Below, one piece after another: positions 1-5,150 of a DNA stretch of 5,150 nt. The notes beneath the pieces were generated by a model, which saw nothing but the letters and a program-made list of their open reading frames with translations, did no database searches and was not told the DNA's origin. The translations under genes were made by a program, and so were the position numbers. Source of the DNA: JAWXVE01 sp044425555 (lineage in GTDB: Bacteria > Bacillota > Clostridia > Lachnospirales > Lachnospiraceae); contig JAWXVF010000164.1 of the NCBI GenBank assembly GCA_044425555.1, positions 1-5,150 of the forward strand. The letters are read 5' to 3'. Positions within the stretch are counted from its first letter, which is position 1, and each line of letters opens with the position of its first letter.

Positions 1-1
1 A

Positions 2-121
2 AAAATCAATACCGTAGATCGGCTATCGAAGCATTTAGAAAAAGGAATCCCTACTCTTGCAAAGGAATCCTATTTAAATACCGTGAAGCATCTTGTTCCT
101 TCTGACCCTATTATTCCTTGA
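2..121 (+). pseudogene. IS4-like DDE transposase, internal fragment
   Basis: Frame 2 is open from the window edge for 39 codons to a TGA at 119-121. The peptide contains TVDRLSKHLEKGIP, then SYLNTVKHLVPSDPIIP. From memory this matches the region of IS4-superfamily transposases of Clostridia just before the first catalytic aspartate (usual continuation: hydrophobic residues, then IDDSD). The reading stops before that aspartate, at the point where the inverted repeat at 117 starts, so the catalytic domain is missing and the fragment cannot be active. The N-terminal part lies outside the window. A similar transposase start, on the same strand, lies at 5071-5150. The family call rests on recognising the peptide; a chance ORF is unlikely given the well-formed sequence. 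Confidence 0.68.
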
Positions 122-197
122 GTTTCCGTAAATTGCAAGAAAAAAATGATGGATATACAAATTTTTATATTTTTCTTGTAATTTACGGAAACTCAAG
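117..197. repeat. Long hairpin, 28-bp arms around a 25-nt spacer
   Basis: The left arm (117-144, beginning cttgagtttccgtaaattg) is the reverse complement of the right arm (170-197, ending tttacggaaactcaag). There is one mismatch, which still gives a G-U pair in the plus-strand RNA. The spacer is 145-169. The hairpin begins where transposase homology ends and lies 34 bp beyond the stop codon of the EmrE-like 3' fragment. No U-tract follows the stem on either strand, so it is not a standard intrinsic terminator. No flanking target duplication is visible (ttattc before, catgta after). It could be a miniature inverted-repeat element, or the two ends of a deleted insertion sequence brought together. 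Confidence 0.85.
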
Positions 198-231
198 CAT
201 GTAACATACATATCATACCATATTCTAGCAA

Positions 232-459
232 TCACACCATATAATAAATCGCAATCCCTATTAAAATACATATTGTTCCCACTATTTTTCTTTTCGTTAT
301 CTTTTCTTGAAAAATGATACAACTAAATTCCCTAACAATAATATAACCCACAGACTCTATTATTGGACCATTCATATATTCCATACCACGATAAGCTAAT
401 ACTCCAAACATAGTAGCTACAACCATAAGACCATAACCCCCTACTACCAGGAGATTACA
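232..459 (-). pseudogene. EmrE/EamA-like small transporter, 3' half
   Basis: This is the C-terminal two thirds (about 73 residues) of a small drug/metabolite-transporter (DMT) protein. The minus-strand frame reads NLLVVGGYGLMVVATMFGVL, then a stretch with MNGPIIESVGYI, then QEKITKRKIVGT and a final hydrophobic helix ending YYMV. The glycine/proline-rich helix, the short loop with E and K residues and the last helix are typical of EmrE/EamA half-size transporters. There is no start codon with a ribosome site here. Upstream the frame runs through the direct repeat at 452-459 and meets a TAG a few codons later, inside foreign sequence. The missing N-terminus is at 4671-4795; joined at agattaca, the halves restore one frame of about 114 residues. 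The family's substrate is unknown; relatives in glycan loci are suspected lipid-linked sugar flippases. Confidence 0.85.
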
Positions 460-464
460 ATACT
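452..464. repeat. Left direct repeat at the edge of the inserted block
   Basis: The sequence agattacaatact matches 4671-4683 (agattacagtact) at 12 of 13 positions, with a perfect 8-bp core agattaca (452-459). The core lies at the same codon phase in both halves of the split EmrE-like gene. It could be a target-site duplication, or a short homology used in recombination. Confidence 0.75.
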
Positions 465-496
465 ATTATACTTTTTAAATGAAGCTTATTGTTCAT
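458..496 (-). pseudogene. Truncated start of an unidentified gene
   Basis: A purine-rich ribosome site (AGGGAGG on the minus strand, 508-514) precedes an ATG at 496-494. The peptide MNNKLHLKSIIVL then runs straight into the junction repeat, where a TAA at 457-455 ends it. The basic start followed by hydrophobic residues suggests the first membrane helix or signal anchor of a longer protein whose remainder was lost at the break point. The spacing from GGAGG to the ATG is 11 nt, a little long. The gene cannot be identified from 13 codons. It lies divergent to the SGNH pseudogene at 667. A chance ATG behind a purine run is the alternative. Confidence 0.45.
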
Positions 497-586
497 ATTC
501 AGTTCTTCCTCCCTAGTTTTACCATAAGTATAGTAGATTTTTCCACTACTTTATATATTCTTAAGATTTAATTCCTTAAATATTAC

Positions 587-615
587 TAGACATGCATAAA
601 TAAACAAGATAGAAT
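587..615 (+). promoter_or_regulatory. Candidate sigma-A promoter for the SGNH pseudogene
   Basis: TAGACA (587-592) and TAGAAT (610-615) are separated by 17 bp, the ideal spacing, and each differs from consensus by two bases or fewer. Transcription would start near 622, about 45 nt before the ATG at 667. In such AT-rich DNA a chance match is possible. Confidence 0.4.
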
Positions 616-666
616 AATACTAAGAAAAATGTATTTCTTTCTGTACACTACAACCAAGGAGTCTAT

Positions 667-1614
667 ATGAATTTAAAAAAAGAATATATCCCCCATATGA
701 TACTAGGTAGCCTTTCGCTAATTCTCTAATTTCTTCTATTTCCAAATTAAATAGTTGGCATACTAACGCTTTAGAGGAATTGCCTGGTGACGACACTGCT
801 ATTCTATCAGAAGTACAATCAGAAGATTATATCATTCCAGTTAGCCCTGCCTACCTTGCCAATTGGGAAGCCGATGATATTACTACTATTGTGATGCTAG
901 GCAATGAACTTTTAACATACCCTAATGATCATACCAATATTCCACAACAACTAGCTAAGCAACTAGACGCCGTTGTTTATAATTGTGCTTTTCCTAATAC
1001 TTCTGTAACCTCTCTTTCAACAGGTAACCTAGAAGATGACTTAGCGGAAATATTTTCTCTTAATTGGATTATAAATGCATTATGCGCCCAAAATTTTCGC
1101 TTATAGAAGGTACCTTAGAACTAAATCCCGATGCAGACCCTCTCTATCAAGAAACAGTAAATTTATTAAAATCTATTGATTTCAATACGGTTGATGCACT
1201 AATTATGTCCTATAGCCAATTGATTATCTAAACAGCCGACAGGGTGTTGATTTCGAAAATCAATTTTCTTACAAAAGCTACTGTAACGCATTAGAAACTG
1301 CAATTTATATGCTACGAGACTATTATCAACACCTTCGTATCATCTTTGTAGCACCAACTTTCTGTGTATTTACAAATGAAAATGGTGAATTAGTAGGAAG
1401 TGACATCACTCACCATGGCGAATGGAAATCTCCCGACTATATGGTAGGGGCGAAAAATATTGCCGTCAAAAACAGCATTTCTTTCCTAGATAATTTTTAT
1501 GGCACGCCTATTAATGTCACTAATTATGAAGATTATTTAGAGGAAGACGGAATTTTACCTAATGCTCACGCACGAAGCCTATTAGCAGAACGCATTGCAA
1601 ATGTATTACGCTAG
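667..1614 (+). pseudogene. SGNH/GDSL-like hydrolase, broken by three frameshifts
   Basis: The start is ATG 667, five bases after AAGGAG (656-661). The N-terminus MNLKKEYIPHMILGSLSLIL is a basic start plus membrane anchor. Three -1 frame changes follow: near 722-729 (reading moves into the frame with SSISKLNSWHTNALEEL), near 1094-1097 (a T run, probably one T lost) and near 1221-1226 (after MSYSQ, resuming DYLNSRQGV). Repairing them gives about 316 residues ending AERIANVLR. The fold resembles the SGNH proteins that accompany MBOAT acyltransferases: a block-I-like strand VMLGNELLTYP, a block-II-like VVYNCAFPNTSV and a final DGILPNAHARSLLAERI. The usual GDS nucleophile motif reads GNE, and the DxxH histidine position reads L. 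These changes suggest the active site has decayed too, or that this subfamily is non-catalytic. It converges on the MBOAT operon. The family call is moderate. Confidence 0.68.
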
Positions 1615-1672
1615 TAAATTCTGATTCAATTATAAGAGAACGTAGAATATATCTTCCTTGTACAAGTGATTT

Positions 1673-1777
1673 TCAACCACAAGGGGCTTCTCTTAAATCA
1701 TCTTTTACCGGTTTAAATGCAAGACCTAACACCACTACTTTTAGGCCTTGGGACGTAATCAACCTCCTACATGCCTT
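1673..1777 (-). pseudogene. UDP-glucose/UDP-sugar 6-dehydrogenase relic
   Basis: Between the SGNH pseudogene and the MBOAT gene, the minus strand encodes LKVVVLGLAFKPVKDDLREAP, then C-G and a TGA (1675-1673). GLAFKPxxDDxREAP is a signature of the C-terminal domain of the UDP-glucose/GDP-mannose dehydrogenase family (Ugd, TuaD), the NAD-dependent enzymes that oxidise UDP-glucose or UDP-HexNAc to the uronic acid for acidic glycans. Only about 30 recognisable codons remain, of a protein that is normally about 400-450 residues. Upstream, the frame is closed by TAA at 1780-1778, next to the MBOAT stop. Beyond the TGA, the same frame reads SLVQGRYIL, which may be further eroded homology to about 1640. 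It lies in line with the MBOAT operon, so it may once have been the next gene. Confidence 0.78.
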
Positions 1778-1788
1778 TTATTGGCAGT

Positions 1789-3219
1789 TTAAAATTGAAA
1801 ATAAATAAAAGGATTACTACCTGTATACGCAAAAGCTACTATCATACCAACACTAACAAAAAATAGAACTAATGAGGTAAACTTTGATAAATCTAAGTAC
1901 GGGTAAAACCCTTCATTCCACTCATCCCGCCTACTTTTTATAACGGCTACAAAAGACGAAAGAAAAAGTACGATTACTCCAACAAACGTCCAAGAAAACA
2001 GATGCCTCACACCGTCTTGCAAGCTAACAATTCGAAGTATCATAACACTTGCCTTTTCTAGCGTTTCCGCTCTAAAAAAGATCCACGCAAATCCCACAAA
2101 TATCATTGTAATAATCCACGAGGCACCTTCATAGACCACATTCTTTTTCACCTCTAATCTGCTCCAAATCTTATGAATACATAATGCAATACCGTGCAAT
2201 CCGCCCCAGATTACAAAATTCCAACTGGCTCCATGCCACAAACCACCTAACAACATGGTGATTAATAAATTCATATACGTTCTTGCCACCCCTTTTCGAG
2301 TGCCTCCAAGTGGTATGTACAGATACTCTTGCAACCAAGACGATAGACTAATATGCCACCGTTTCCAGAACTCCGTCACATTTCTAGATACATACGGCAT
2401 ATTAAAATTACTAGCCAAATCATACCCTAGAATCAATGCACAACCAATCGCCATATCTGCATAGCCCGAAAAATCCAAATAGATTTGAATTGAATAGGAT
2501 AGAACCGCTAATACAAGCGTCAACCAATCAAATGCTTGTGGTTTATCAAATACCTGATCCACATAAATCGAAATATGGTCTGATAACACCACTTTCTTTG
2601 CTAGACCAAACACAAATATTTGCACACCTCGTGCTACATTCTCTGCTTTTATTCTACGATTTTCATTTAATTGTGGCAAAAATAAAGATGCCTTAACAAT
2701 GGGTCCCGCTACCAATTGTGGGAAAAATGCAATATACAAAGCCAATTTCATAAAATCTTTATTTGCCGGAATCTTTTTACGATACACATCAATTGTATAG
2801 CTCAGTAATTGAAATGTGTAAAAGGAAATCCCCACAGGTAAAATAACATTTAAATTCCCAGGATTACTTATTTGAAACACTGTATAAAAAGAATCTAGAA
2901 AAAAGTTCAAATATTTAAATACCCCTAGTACAACAAGAGGAACCATAATGCCAACCACCAAATAACTTTTATCACTAACACCACGCTCAATACCTAATGC
3001 TGATTGGTACGCTATCCCAGTAAGTGCAAACATTAACATACAAAATCGCCAATCCCACCAAGCATAAAACACATAACTCGCTACTAATAGAACCATATGA
3101 CGTATTCGATTGATTTTATAATGACTCCATTCACTTTTATATTCCAAAAGATTCGTCAGCAACATTAACACGCACACAATTGCAAAGAATATGAAAAACT
3201 CAATACTAGTAAAGATCAT
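1789..3219 (-). CDS. MBOAT family O-acyltransferase (AlgI/PatA/DltB-like)
   Basis: This 476-residue polytopic membrane protein is full length for the bacterial MBOAT family. It is expected to carry acyl groups, usually acetyl, across the membrane to a partner that modifies an exported glycan. Seen in order: an N-terminal helix (residues 1-22), helices around 41-60 and 87-104, the ILPVGISFYTFQ motif (126-137), FFPQLVAGPI (165-174), YLDFSGYADMAIG (247-259), and the cytoplasmic core RNVTEFWKRWHISLSSW with H289. The LLGGLWHGASWNF motif follows, with the near-invariant catalytic H329. C-terminal helices finish with SNPFIYFQF. The ATG at 3219 follows GGAGG (3231-3227) by 7 nt and overlaps the SGNH stop by 4 bp (ATGA), implying translational coupling. 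The actual acyl group and glycan (alginate-like EPS, teichoic acid, capsule) cannot be read from sequence. No frameshift or missing key residue is seen. Confidence 0.95.
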   Translation of the reverse strand: MIFTSIEFFIFFAIVCVLMLLTNLLEYKSEWSHYKINRIRHMVLLVASYVFYAWWDWRFCMLMFALTGIAYQSALGIERGVSDKSYLVVGIMVPLVVLGVFKYLNFFLDSFYTVFQISNPGNLNVILPVGISFYTFQLLSYTIDVYRKKIPANKDFMKLALYIAFFPQLVAGPIVKASLFLPQLNENRRIKAENVARGVQIFVFGLAKKVVLSDHISIYVDQVFDKPQAFDWLTLVLAVLSYSIQIYLDFSGYADMAIGCALILGYDLASNFNMPYVSRNVTEFWKRWHISLSSWLQEYLYIPLGGTRKGVARTYMNLLITMLLGGLWHGASWNFVIWGGLHGIALCIHKIWSRLEVKKNVVYEGASWIITMIFVGFAWIFFRAETLEKASVMILRIVSLQDGVRHLFSWTFVGVIVLFLSSFVAVIKSRRDEWNEGFYPYLDLSKFTSLVLFFVSVGMIVAFAYTGSNPFIYFQF

Positions 3220-4220
3220 AATAAGTCCTCCATCACTCGAATTAATTCCTCTGCTATTATAGCATGTCCCGTTTTATTTAGATGTCCAGTCCCTATTTCT
3301 GTGTTGGAGAAACCATGAGGAAGTATGAATTCTTCTTCGTATTTATCTATAAAAACATCCGTCATATCAATAAATACAATTTCATTCTCATGACACAAGG
3401 TTTCAAACACTTCTAGCTTTCCTAGATCCGTATAGGTTCTCACAGTCGCCTCGTTCGTTAGTTCTAATTTCGTATGATAGAATATAATCGGTGTAACACC
3501 ATACGCTTCACACGACAACGAGATTTTATTTAAAATGTGGTCTAATTCATCTCTATAATCAATCTCACGTTCTAGTTCTGAAGATTCTATTTCCCTTACT
3601 GCAGTATTATGCTGTACACTCGCTTCTTGTCTCCCATTCAAATATGAACTCATCTGTGAGTACAGAAGCCTTAAGTAAGGAATCCCTTGCAACGTGTAAA
3701 TAACACCTGGCTCAAATGAGGGGATTTCTGCGTGACTTCCCTCTATAACCCCACGCAATGTTTCCTTATCAAATTCCACATCCCCCACTTCTATAATCAG
3801 GTATTCTGAGGGCTGATATCTACTCAGTGCTCTATCCAAATTGGCAGAAATAGTATAAAAGTCATGTCCCGATACGCCAAGATTATATACTTTTTCTCCT
3901 TGATAATATTCATTTAATAACGATATAGTGTTTTGATCTTGTTGCACATTGAACGCTTCCATTTGCGACGATCCCATTAATAATACCTCTAATGTTTGCC
4001 CCTCATAATCAAACAAATTATTTAGCCCTTCATTATTCGTCACGCCTTTTGCAAACCCTTCTGTACCTCTCGAATACATAAAATCAACTTCCCAAAGATA
4101 ATCCGTTGCTCCATTTTGATTCAGAGAATGTCGTGGTATATTATAGTAAAGCATACAGACACCATTTAATATAAATAGTGCCATTACTCCTGCCAAAAAT
4201 ACCTTTGTTATCATTTTCAT
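3216..4220 (-). CDS. Membrane-anchored SGNH-like protein, partner of the MBOAT
   Basis: This is a 334-residue protein from ATG 4220, chosen because AGGTG (4231-4227) sits 6 nt upstream; a GTG at 4229 would add three residues. It has one N-terminal membrane segment (about residues 5-27) and an extracytoplasmic domain. SGNH features are LLMGSSQMEAF (block I, G83-S84-S85, S85 the presumed nucleophile), VYNLGVSGHDFYT (block II, N113 and G115), a strand LIIEVGDVEF, and IGTGHLNKTGHAIIAEEL (block V, H313). The residue three before H313 is glycine (G310), where the classical DxxH motif has aspartate. Such proteins (AlgJ/AlgX, PatB, DltD type) take the acyl group delivered by the MBOAT and place it on a polysaccharide outside the membrane. 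It starts directly after the glycosyltransferase fragment and overlaps the MBOAT by 4 bp. Regulation is unclear, because no promoter precedes it within the block. Confidence 0.85.
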   Translation of the reverse strand: MKMITKVFLAGVMALFILNGVCMLYYNIPRHSLNQNGATDYLWEVDFMYSRGTEGFAKGVTNNEGLNNLFDYEGQTLEVLLMGSSQMEAFNVQQDQNTISLLNEYYQGEKVYNLGVSGHDFYTISANLDRALSRYQPSEYLIIEVGDVEFDKETLRGVIEGSHAEIPSFEPGVIYTLQGIPYLRLLYSQMSSYLNGRQEASVQHNTAVREIESSELEREIDYRDELDHILNKISLSCEAYGVTPIIFYHTKLELTNEATVRTYTDLGKLEVFETLCHENEIVFIDMTDVFIDKYEEEFILPHGFSNTEIGTGHLNKTGHAIIAEELIRVMEDLL

Positions 4221-4226
4221 TCTGTA

Positions 4227-4231
4227 CACCT
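4227..4231 (-). promoter_or_regulatory. Ribosome-binding site deciding the SGNH start
   Basis: AGGTG on the minus strand lies 6 nt before ATG 4220 and overlaps the TAG stop of the glycosyltransferase fragment. The alternative GTG at 4229 lies within this site and has no comparable site of its own, which favours 4220. Confidence 0.5.
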
Positions 4232-4673
4232 AACCATCAATTGCATTCCGATAAATTACTTCCATTTTTTCACTATACGCACTTTCACTATGATTTAATT
4301 CCAAACGCACAAGTGATTCCTGCGCTTTCACTTCTATCATTTCCTTATTTTCAAATATTTCCTTAAATGTAGTTTCTAGGCCACATTGTAATTCATGCTT
4401 CATATTATTTCTTGATACATCCGTAGAATAACAAGCCTCACCATATTGGTTTTTAGTTAAATGTACCACCCATCCACAAGTCTCATTATTAATTTCTGTC
4501 AACGCTCTAACATCCGTCGTTACAACTGGAAGACCACACGCTTGCATTTCTAACGTGGCATAGCCATAAGTATCTGCAAAAGTTGGTAACAATCCCACAT
4601 GTGCTTGCTTACACAATTCAATTACCTGTTCATTGGGTAACATTTCATAGTGTTGTATCCAATCACAAAAAGA
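4230..4673 (-). pseudogene. GT4-type glycosyltransferase, C-terminal half only
   Basis: The frame is open from the junction (after a TAA at 4676-4674) to TAG 4232-4230. It reads DWIQHYEMLPNEQVIELC, then VGLLPTFADTYGYATLEMQA, CGLPVVTTDVRALTEIN and a helical tail. This is the nucleotide-sugar-binding half of a GT-B fold retaining glycosyltransferase (GT4, 'glycosyl transferases group 1'). The glutamate of TLEMQACG corresponds to the conserved second Glu of the EX7E region, and the first is D in ADTYGY. The acceptor-binding N-terminal domain, normally about 200 residues, is absent. Residues upstream of M(4643) also fit the family, so 4643 is not a true start; the gene was cut at the direct repeat. 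The remaining half should be inactive. Its stop abuts the SGNH gene, so it was the upstream operon member in the source locus. Confidence 0.85.
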
Positions 4674-4683
4674 TTACAGTACT
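4671..4683. repeat. Right direct repeat at the edge of the inserted block
   Basis: The sequence agattacagtact matches 452-464 with one mismatch and shares the perfect 8-bp core agattaca (4671-4678). On the minus strand the core codes for the tail of YCN plus the first two bases of the next codon of the EmrE-like protein, exactly where the left fragment resumes. Confidence 0.75.
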
Positions 4684-4795
4684 CTAACAAAAATGATCGA
4701 TATGTTGTATTGGCACTTTTCTTAAGGAGCATCTGCGAAATCGAAGCAATACACACTCCTGCAAATGCTAGCAAATCATAAGAACTAAAGTTCAT
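4671..4795 (-). pseudogene. EmrE/EamA-like small transporter, 5' half
   Basis: The ATG at 4795-4793 follows a strong AGGAGG (4807-4802) by 6 nt. The peptide MNFSSYDLLAFAGVCIASIS, then QMLLKKSA and LLEYCN, is the first helix and loop of a half-size DMT transporter; the helix followed by SQ-LLKKSA is characteristic of EmrE-like proteins. After codon 41 and two further bases the frame enters the agattaca repeat and then glycosyltransferase sequence, ending at an early stop. The missing part is at 232-459 and continues in phase. The start overlaps the end of the upstream EmrE-like gene by 11 bp, so the two were a coupled pair, as is common for heterodimeric small transporters. Confidence 0.85.
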
Positions 4796-5048
4796 CTAGC
4801 ACCTCCTCTGTTGTTCCTGTGTTAATAATCATTACACCAACTAGTACACAACACACCCCTAATATTTTCCCTAAGGTAATTGCCTCTTTAAATAATATAA
4901 CAGACCAAACCAATGACCACAAAATTGCAACTGCCCGATTCGCATACGCTACAGAAAGCTCAAATCGTTTAATCATCTGCTGCCAACAAATCGCATATAC
5001 AAACAACGCTACAAACTCTAAACTATAAAATAGAATAAACCTTACTAA
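4785..5048 (-). pseudogene. EmrE/EamA-like transporter, N-terminus lost
   Basis: This is the first member of the paired small DMT transporters. The minus frame contains RFILFYSLEFVALFVYAICW, then VAYANRAVAILWSLVWSV, FKEAITLGKILG and a last helix before a hydrophilic tail ending VLDEL. The order helix, WQQ, AYANRAV, helix, FKE, GKILG is typical of EmrE/EamA half transporters. Family members normally start about 25-30 residues earlier, with a first helix. Here homology fades near 5048, the frame is closed by a stop about 35 bases farther upstream, and a transposase start lies on the opposite strand. A TTG at 5006 could act as a start only by leaving out a membrane helix, so I treat the gene as 5'-truncated. 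It overlaps the next gene by 11 bp. Confidence 0.75.
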
Positions 5049-5070
5049 ACAAATACGAAGGAGATTCCCT

Positions 5071-5150
5071 ATGACTCATTTTACCTCAAATACCTACCAA
5101 TTGAAAAGAAGTATTTTACATTTTTCTAAAAATATTTCAAAATCTCTACC
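5071..5150 (+). CDS. IS4-like transposase, N-terminus (runs off the window)
   Basis: The ATG at 5071 follows AAGGAG (5058-5063) with an ideal 7-nt gap. The 26 visible codons read MTHFTSNTYQLKRSILHFSK, then NISKSL. The pattern LKR-x-ILHFSK-x-ISK resembles the start of IS4-superfamily transposases of Clostridia, which continue with KP and a helical N-terminal domain. The fragment at 2-121 would be a later segment of the same kind of protein, so the two do not overlap and cannot be compared. The leader abuts the broken end of the EmrE-like gene, suggesting the element inserted into that gene near 5049-5057. Completeness cannot be judged. Confidence 0.6.
   Translation, partial: MTHFTSNTYQLKRSILHFSKNISKSL

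Larger units (their letters stand above)
460..4670. other. 4.2-kb polysaccharide gene block interrupting an EmrE-like gene
   Basis: This is everything between the two agattaca copies. It contains a broken gene start, a decayed SGNH gene, a UDP-sugar dehydrogenase relic, an intact MBOAT-SGNH pair and half a glycosyltransferase. No transposase or integrase gene lies inside, and the ends (atactattat at the left, reverse complement ttttgtgatt at the right) are not inverted repeats. The block is therefore not a standard insertion sequence. Both outermost genes are truncated at the junctions, so the segment was probably cut from a larger glycan locus. Polarity relative to the EmrE-like gene is mostly the same (minus), except for the SGNH pseudogene. 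Confidence 0.65.

Noticed and set aside
42..70. Direct repeat aaaggaatcc (two copies, at 41-50 and 61-70)
   Set aside because: Ten-base match within transposase coding sequence, in AT-rich DNA. No structural role is evident.
117..197. The long hairpin read as an intrinsic terminator for the EmrE-like gene
   Set aside because: The A/T runs are next to the loop, not after the stem, and no U-tract follows on either strand.
74..322. 82-codon minus-strand reading frame
   Set aside because: It runs through the hairpin and antisense to the EmrE-like fragment, has no recognisable motif, and its composition is not protein-like.
1633..1695. Nested inverted repeats (taagagaa/ttctctta, with ccttgt/acaagg inside) as a terminator
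   Set aside because: The stems include G-U pairs, no T-run follows on either strand, and the sequence is largely explained as UDP-sugar dehydrogenase coding relic. A weak terminator role cannot be excluded.
1721..1749. Stem aagacctaa/ttaggcctt with an 11-nt loop as the MBOAT operon terminator
   Set aside because: It contains an internal mismatch, has no real U-tract, and lies inside the GLAFKP coding relic.
2255..2696. Plus-strand reading frames inside the MBOAT gene
   Set aside because: They are antisense to a clearly conserved 476-residue MBOAT protein and have no motif or ribosome site.
460..4670. The inserted block as an insertion sequence or integron cassette
   Set aside because: There are no terminal inverted repeats, no transposase or integrase gene and no attC-like element. 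Both ends cut through genes.
4819..5028. Plus-strand reading frame opposite the EmrE-like gene
   Set aside because: It is antisense to a recognisable transporter frame and has no supporting motif.

Overview
The window is AT-rich DNA with strong AAGGAG-type ribosome-binding sites. Its gene types suit an anaerobic Bacillota, probably Clostridia and possibly Lachnospiraceae; that placement comes from protein style, not from a marker gene. It reads as a heavily rearranged piece of a surface-polysaccharide locus. Only two genes look intact: a membrane-bound O-acyltransferase (MBOAT, 1789-3219, minus) and a membrane-anchored SGNH/GDSL-type protein (3216-4220, minus). They overlap by 4 bp and form the usual two-part machine for acylating an exported glycan, in the style of AlgI/AlgJ-X, PatA/PatB and DltB/DltD.

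Layout from left to right: a fragment of an IS4-like transposase (2-121, plus) stops where a 28-bp-armed hairpin begins (117-197). The 3' half of a small EmrE/EamA-type transporter gene follows (232-459, minus). Then come a 13-codon gene start cut off at a junction (458-496, minus), a promoter candidate, and a frameshifted SGNH pseudogene (667-1614, plus). A relic of a UDP-sugar 6-dehydrogenase (about 1673-1777, minus) is followed by the MBOAT-SGNH pair and the C-terminal half of a GT4-type glycosyltransferase (4230-4673, minus). Next are the 5' half of the EmrE-like gene (4671-4795, minus) and its upstream EmrE-like partner lacking its N-terminus (4785-about 5048, minus). The window ends with the first 26 codons of an IS4-like transposase (5071-5150, plus).

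The main result is that the two EmrE-like fragments at 4795-4671 and 459-232 are the two halves of one gene. Joined at an 8-bp sequence (agattaca) present at both break points, they restore a single in-frame protein of about 114 residues, the normal size for this family. About 4.2 kb of polysaccharide genes therefore sits inside a transporter gene between short direct repeats. The block has no transposase and no terminal inverted repeats, and it carries a truncated gene at each end. This looks like cassette shuffling in a cell-surface locus by short-homology recombination, or possibly an assembly artefact.

Functionally, the relics (glycosyltransferase, UDP-sugar dehydrogenase, a second SGNH protein, paired small DMT transporters) and the intact acylation pair all point to synthesis, export and decoration of an acidic or O-acylated surface glycan. 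The acylation pair has no obvious promoter of its own and would depend on read-through. I found no convincing wholly new system; the interest lies in the rearrangement and in the relics.
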